Source: Brachypterus glaber
Lineage: Eukaryota; Arthropoda; Insecta; Coleoptera; Kateretidae
NCBI GenBank assembly: GCA_958510825.1
Contig: OY294048.1
Span: 13,471,589 to 13,535,588 of the forward strand
Direction of reading: 5' to 3'
DNA length: 64,000 bases
Both the position numbers and the translations under genes were made by a program. Each line of letters starts with the position of its first letter. Within the stretch, counting starts at the first letter, position 1. The notes below the pieces were generated by a model. That model worked only from the letters and a program-made list of their open reading frames with translations. It had not been told where the DNA came from and searched no databases. Below are positions 59,292 to 64,000 of this stretch, in pieces.

Positions 59292-59462
59292 CTTGTACTG
59301 AAGTATTCCATTGAGCCGGTAGTGGGCACAAAAGAGTCAAGACAGCGTCATCGTAGGTGGTCGCCGCCAGGTCTGAAGATGGCGCATTCCAGCCATTTCA
59401 CTGAACTGACCACAGCTCTCTTCGCGAAGGCGCTGGATGCTGAGCTGCAGGTCAGGACTTAA
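59292..59462 (+). other. Unidentified coding-like fragment
   Basis: A GC- and CpG-rich island in AT-rich DNA that is open on both strands. On + it reads through RRWSPPGLKMAHSS and TTALFAKALDAELQ to a TAA at 59460-59462, or to a possible donor CAG|GTCAGG at 59451. On the reverse strand it reads LREESCGQFSEMAGM...WRRPPTMTLS to a stop. The reverse reading faintly recalls the end of a LINE ORF. I recognise no family with confidence. Confidence 0.25.
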
Positions 59463-60239
59463 AATACTGCTGCTAAAAAATAATATTTTCCCCATAAGCA
59501 TATGTCCAACAAAGTAGTCTTTTCATAAAAAAAAGGAATTTTAAAAATATGTTTACAATTTTGCTTTCCCATTTTGAAAATTTTCAAAATTTTGGGGAAA
59601 CCTTAAGGCCTTGTATTCGTGCAAAAATTTTCAAAAAAAATTATTGCGTATTGTTGCGTTTTATGACGTTTTATGTCGATATAAATCAATTTCGAGCAAA
59701 AAAAATTGTCGGTCGATGGGACGATCGGTCGGTCGTTCTGTCCGGGAAATCTTGTGTGCACGATAACTTTAGAGCTTAAAGCTGGCATACAGGTATGTTA
59801 TCAAAAGTTCTCTCTCGGGATTTGTTTACAAAAATTTGAAAATTGCTATATAGTGGTTTTTGAGGTTGCTGAAAGTGAATCTGATAATACAAAAAATATA
59901 ACTCCACCCCCTGGGGGCGGGGGGCGGGGGTAGTTTTCGATCCGACCACCGGATCCGTTAAATTAAAATATTAAATATTAAAAATAATAATAAGTTTTCT
60001 AGTTTCTCTTTAAAAAATATTTTTCTAAAAAGGGGGTATATATTAACAATATCATGGGGCAAATATTAACAAGTTATACAAAGAAGAATATTTTATGAAT
60101 TTTAATAAATTTTTGTTTGTTTTAATCGAAATTTATTTATTTTTCCCTTAATATAAGGTATTTAAATATTTTTTTTTAAGAATACTATTCAGTTTTATGT
60201 GTTTTTAAAATGTTAACTTAATCGTTTTTTTTTGAGTGT

Positions 60240-60335
60240 TACGTCCATGTTAATGGTATAGGAAAATAGCGTTACAGGGGGGGGGGTCCAAAATCATCAA
60301 AATTTGCGTTACGTAATACTTGAACGTTCCCATAC
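60240..60335. mobile_element. Half copy of the GGGAACGTTC MITE
   Basis: ATGTTAATGGTATAGGAAAA, a G run, then CAAAATTTGCGTTACGTAAT...GAACGTTCCC matches the inverse of the left half of the complete copy at 57019-57165. Confidence 0.75.
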
Positions 60336-60926
60336 TATTTTATTCGCAACTGTTTTTATTTAAAAATAAAGTACTATTTTGTTTTAAACCTAGATGTTTG
60401 AATTTAAATGAAGAAAATAATACTATAATATGATACTTAGATTTTTAGTTCTTTTCATATTTACCACAAATATTTTTTCACAAGAAAAGCACAATCATAT
60501 AAAACTAAAGTTTCGCATACGCGTAACCCAAATTAACAACCACAAAAAACATTTGTTTATAGCTCACAAGGCACCGTTTATAACATTTATTATTCTTCTC
60601 AGTCTCAAAAGTAAAACACATTGACCAAAACTGTACCACATTTAAGTTTTTTAAACGAAATGTATTAGATTATATGTTTATCATGACAACACCAGTTCAG
60701 CCATCTTGCTTTAAGCATTAATAATGATATTTTAATCGGTGGCGCCATCTAGCTGAAATTAATGATTTAAATTGCAGACCAGTAATAATTAGTTTACTGG
60801 TCTCTATTTTTCATTACAGGTCAGGTCCAGGCGTGGAAAACAGTGGGACAAGAAATCACGTACTTCCCAAACTTTATTAATACATGTAATGTATGTATTA
60901 CATTTACAATTGCGAATAAAATGTTT

Positions 60927-61446
60927 CCCTCCAAATAGCAAACTGCCGCCTCTCCAAACTCTACCCCTTAATAGGTAGAAAGAGTCCCCTATCCATTAAA
61001 AACAAACTTCTTCTTTACAACCAAACCCTAAAGCCGGTATTTCTTTACGGAGCCCCATCCTGGAACAAAATCACCCTTAACAAAGCGCTCTCAGCAAAAC
61101 TTCAGGCCTTCCAAAACAAGGCACTCAGAATATGCCTCGATGCCCCCTGGTTCACGAGGAACAACCAGATACACAGAGATCTCGAAATGCCCCTCCTAAA
61201 AACGGAAATCATCCGCTACAGCACGTCTTTTATACAAGAAAATTTAGATCACCCAAACCCCCTCATTTCAAACTTTCTAGATTACGATCACGAAATACAC
61301 AACACTCAGATGCATTCTAGGCATCAGTGAGCCAGTCTCACTCTTCCCGCACATCCCTCCTCTCCCTATCCCATCCCTCCTCATAGATAAATGAGCCATA
61401 GGCTGCGCCTGTCTCTTAAAGGCCCAAACAAACTATTGATGATGAT
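60927..61446 (+). pseudogene. 5'-truncated Jockey-like LINE, reverse-transcriptase C-terminus
   Basis: The insertion is bounded by a perfect 13-bp target duplication, GAATAAAATGTTT (60914-60926 and 61447-61459). It ends in a GATGATGATGATGA tail. The frame 60929-61330 is open without an ATG from the truncation point to a natural TGA, encoding LYNQTLKPVFLYGAPSW and LQAFQNKALRICLDAPWFTR, the C-terminal thumb region of Jockey-clade reverse transcriptases. This is the last ~130 residues plus 3' UTR; it cannot be functional. The intact frame and target duplication indicate a young insertion. Confidence 0.9.
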
Positions 61447-62384
61447 GAATAAAATGTTTTATGTAATATTCTGTCGGTAAATCCTTTATAATGCGATAAT
61501 TCGTAAAGTCCATCCCTGCATTAACTTAAGTGCAATCGTTACCTGTTCCACTCTACCTGCCTGCAATTATGTCTCATCCTTTCCGATGAATGACTTTATC
61601 AGCCAGGCACTCAAACTACCATAGTGTCACCGTGTCTTTTCTGGTTGTTCCCATGCTTCTATAGTATGTACCCATGTTGTCTACATGGTTATACCTTCAA
61701 CAATCCTTCCGCTAAAATACGGGCATCCAAAAAAAAAATAGTGTAGATAACGAAATAATAAGTTAATGAAAATTCTGCTGTCAACAAAAAAGAATACTCC
61801 CTAATTCAATTTTTTATTAAAAACAATCCCAGCCGAGAAATTTTGATAGGAAATCTATTATCCAAATTTAAGTCTTTATTTCAAGGTATTCTCGAGTTAT
61901 CGTTTTCACAAATTTCTCAGGCAGACCGACGTAAAATTTTTACTAACCCAATTGGGTTGACTTTTTACTACTTTTTTACTAGAAAAAAGTACAAGATTTT
62001 TAAGGAATTAAGTTTTAGTAATTTAATGCCAAATATTTAGGCTCCTAGGCATAAGTATCAATAAATTTCGAATGAAATGACGTCAAACTTGGTTTCGCTA
62101 CTAGTACATAGTAGGTACTTTAACCGAGACTTTAGGTTTTGTATTTAAATAGTAATAGATAAAAAAAGTAGCAAAATAATTTTTTTTATTAATTTTTATC
62201 AAAATTTTCAGCTAATTATTAATTTTAATAATATTATTTAAAAAGCAAAAATTGTTTTTTTTTTAATTGCAGGTCTCCGTTATTAAAACTAGGGACATTA
62301 GAGTTAGTAAGTTAACAAGGACTTGCTAACTTAAGATCCAGTTTCCCTAATTACTTATGGACCAGGAGACCTTCGTTTTTGGCC
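61447..62384. other. Intergenic repeats, no gene
   Basis: 61820-61930 belongs to the dispersed class with ATTCTCGAGTTATCG followed by a CAGGCAGACCGACG tract. The ORF 61843-62040 is a translation of this repeat. Otherwise AT-rich. Confidence 0.5.
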
Positions 62385-62965
62385 AAAACTCGGCTTAAAA
62401 ATTAGTAACAAGGGGTTTTTGAGGATGCTGAAATCGAATCTGTTTATAAAAATTCTAAATTCAAAATGTAAAATCCAATGGCGGCCAAATATGTTAGATT
62501 TTGAGGATGCTTAAACCGAATCTGTATTAAAAAAAATTAAAATTCAAAATGGCGGATCCAATATGGCGGTAAAATCTGTAAAATGTGATTGGATTCTGAT
62601 GAAAAATGGTATTTAGGGGTTTTCGAGGATGCTAAAACTGAATATGTTATTAAAAATTTAAAATTCAAAATGGCGGATCCAATATGGCGGCAAAATCGGT
62701 AAAATGTTATTTGATTCTGATGAAAATTGGTATTCAGGGGTTTTTGAGGTTGCTTAAACCGAATCTGTTTTTTAAAAAATTAAAATTGAAAATGGTGGAT
62801 CCAATATGGCGGTAAAATCTGTAAAATGTGATTGGATTCTGATGAAAATTTTTATTTAGGGGTTTTTAAGGATGCTTAAACAGTGCATCTTTTCAAAAAT
62901 TTAAAGTACAAAATTGCAGATCAATATGGCGGCAAAATCTGTAATTAAATTAAATTTTATTGAAT
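62385..62965. repeat. ~125-bp satellite-like array with GGCGGATCCAATATGGCGG
   Basis: Four to five units, each with GGGGTTTTTGAGGATGCT, AAACCGAATCTGTT, AAATTCAAAATGGCGGATCC, AATATGGCGG and GTGATTGGATTCTGATGAAA. Related single units occur at 12.4, 17.15, 33.6 and 52.7-53.0 kb. The array resumes at 63743, after the LINE insertion. Confidence 0.9.
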
Positions 62966-62974
62966 TAGGATGAA

Positions 62975-63742
62975 GTAATAGAAGAATAACTATTCTTACG
63001 GATAGCAAAGCTTCCATACAAGCAATCAAGTCTTTCAAAATTACTTCAAAACTAGTTTTGGAATGTCACCAATCCCTGGAGGAAGCGGCAGTTTCTAATA
63101 CTGTTACACTCTCATGGGTAAAGGGGCATAATGGAAATGTAGGCAATGAAGAAGCTGATAGATTGGCACGAGCAGGCTCAGGCTCTGTACCTATTGGTCC
63201 AGAGCCCATAATCCCTGTATCTGTCGCTTTTAAAACAGCTCTCATTAATCAAGAAACTCACATAAAACACACCCGTAATTGGATTACGAGAAACGATTGT
63301 AAACATGCAAGAGCAGCCCTTCCCACTCCGTGTGAAAAGACAGCACGCTTTTGTATGCAACTAAAAAGGGATAACCTAAGACAGTTTGCAAGCATCGTAA
63401 CAGGTCACTGCAAACTAAATAAGCATCTTAACATCATGGGGAAGCCAGTCGACCCCATCTGTAGAGGATGCTACATGGAAGAGGAAACAATGGAACATGT
63501 GTTATGTCACTGTCCAGCGTTAGCCTTAATAAGAGGGTCCATGCTAGACGAGTACTGGCTCGACATGGCCGGTATAAGCAGCATCACTCCCAGACATCTT
63601 CTTAGATATATTCAAAGAATTGGATGGCTGAGAGGTTAAATTAAATGCTGCGACCAAAGGGAGGTAGTACAATGGGCCCAGCTAAGTGGCCTAAGTGCGT
63701 GTAGATAGCTACCCTCCACCCTAATAACCATAACCATAACCA
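62975..63742 (+). pseudogene. 5'-truncated LINE with RNase H domain
   Basis: The insertion has a 9-bp target duplication, TAGGATGAA (62966-62974 and 63743-63751), and ends in a CCATAACCATAACCATA tail. The frame is open from the truncation point (about 62974) to TAA at 63637-63639. It encodes the second half of an RNase H domain (ITILTDSKASIQAI, then VTLSWVKGHNGNVGNEEADR and LARAG) and a C-terminal segment with a cysteine/histidine cluster (CRGCYMEEETMEHVLCHC). This arrangement is found in non-LTR retrotransposons of the I/R1/Jockey-related groups whose ORF2 ends in RNase H. The reverse transcriptase is missing, so the copy is dead, but the frame is undamaged, pointing to recent insertion. Confidence 0.92.
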
Positions 63743-64000
63743 TAGGATGAAAATAGGTATTCAAGGGTTTTCAAGGATGCTGAAATTGATAATTGAAATT
63801 AAAATTATAAAAATCGGTAGCGTTGTACACAGTTATTTTACATTGAAAGTGAAAATTTTGGTTTCCGCTAATTTAAAAGTAAGAATTAAAAAAATTTATT
63901 AATTAAATATGATATTTTATTAGTTTATACCTTTTTTAATTATTTTAATTTAAAACAAAACTTAAATGATTGCTTATTCAAAAGTATAGTATTTATTTTA
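63743..64000. repeat. Continuation of the satellite, then AT-rich DNA
   Basis: 63743-63810 resumes the array interrupted by the LINE (GAAAATAGGTATTCAAGGGT and AAGGATGCTGAAATTG). From about 63820 to the end it is AT-rich with no gene. Confidence 0.7.

Larger units (their letters stand above)
59057..60926. other. Repeat-rich stretch with one coding-like patch
   Basis: 59300-59462 looks coding by composition (listed separately). 59560-59940 is the reverse copy of the intron 2 minisatellite-bearing family, with a GGTCGGTCGTTCTGTCC tract. 60240-60335 is a half MITE of the GAACGTTCCC family. The remainder is AT-rich. Confidence 0.5.

Overview
This window is nuclear DNA of an arthropod, most likely an insect. 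A beetle would fit the AT-rich, MITE- and foldback-rich background, but nothing seen fixes the order. Non-coding DNA is strongly AT-rich, genes are split by GT-AG introns, and mobile-element relics are nearly continuous. There is one confidently identified cellular gene: a complete ten-exon gene on the + strand (start codon 40541, stop codon ending 54950) for paraplegin (SPG7), a subunit of the mitochondrial inner-membrane m-AAA protease. The spliced reading frame is 784 codons, all junctions keep phase, and it includes a short first exon that an ATG-based ORF scan misses.

Layout. 1-15.8 kb: intergenic DNA with MITEs, a reverse-strand LINE reverse-transcriptase relic (3.29-4.39 kb), a 10-bp satellite (8.7 kb) and a MITE built around a 68-bp perfect palindrome (13.64-13.93 kb). 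15.8-26.7 kb: a 1.16-kb foldback with 48-bp perfect termini, a hAT MITE with a perfect 8-bp TSD, two copies of a GAAGTCGGTT-ended family, a second foldback family, and a 1.0-kb piggyBac-like element with TTAA duplications carrying a tRNA-derived SINE. 27-34 kb: repeated blocks and two more foldbacks. 34.67-35.15 kb: a 478-bp element with a 12-bp target duplication and what looks like an intact type I hammerhead ribozyme. This Penelope-like or retrozyme-like element is the most interesting object in the window. 35.2-40.5 kb: MITEs and a GC-richer promoter-like patch (35.45-35.74 kb). 40.5-55.0 kb: SPG7, with introns full of MITEs, among them a Harbinger deletion derivative and a foldback whose ends are short tandem arrays. 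55-64 kb: more MITEs, a 5'-truncated Jockey-like LINE tail and a 5'-truncated RNase H LINE tail, the latter inserted in a GGATCC-containing satellite; both LINE tails have clear target site duplications.

The paraplegin exons give a mitochondrial presequence region, two membrane segments flanking an intermembrane-space domain, an AAA+ ATPase (Walker A GPPGCGKT, Walker B IDEID) and an HESGH zinc-protease domain. GPPGCGKT and the IGGLG pore region favour SPG7 over its partner AFG3L2. No other cellular gene can be supported; the remaining open frames are antisense shadows, repeat translations or transposon fragments.
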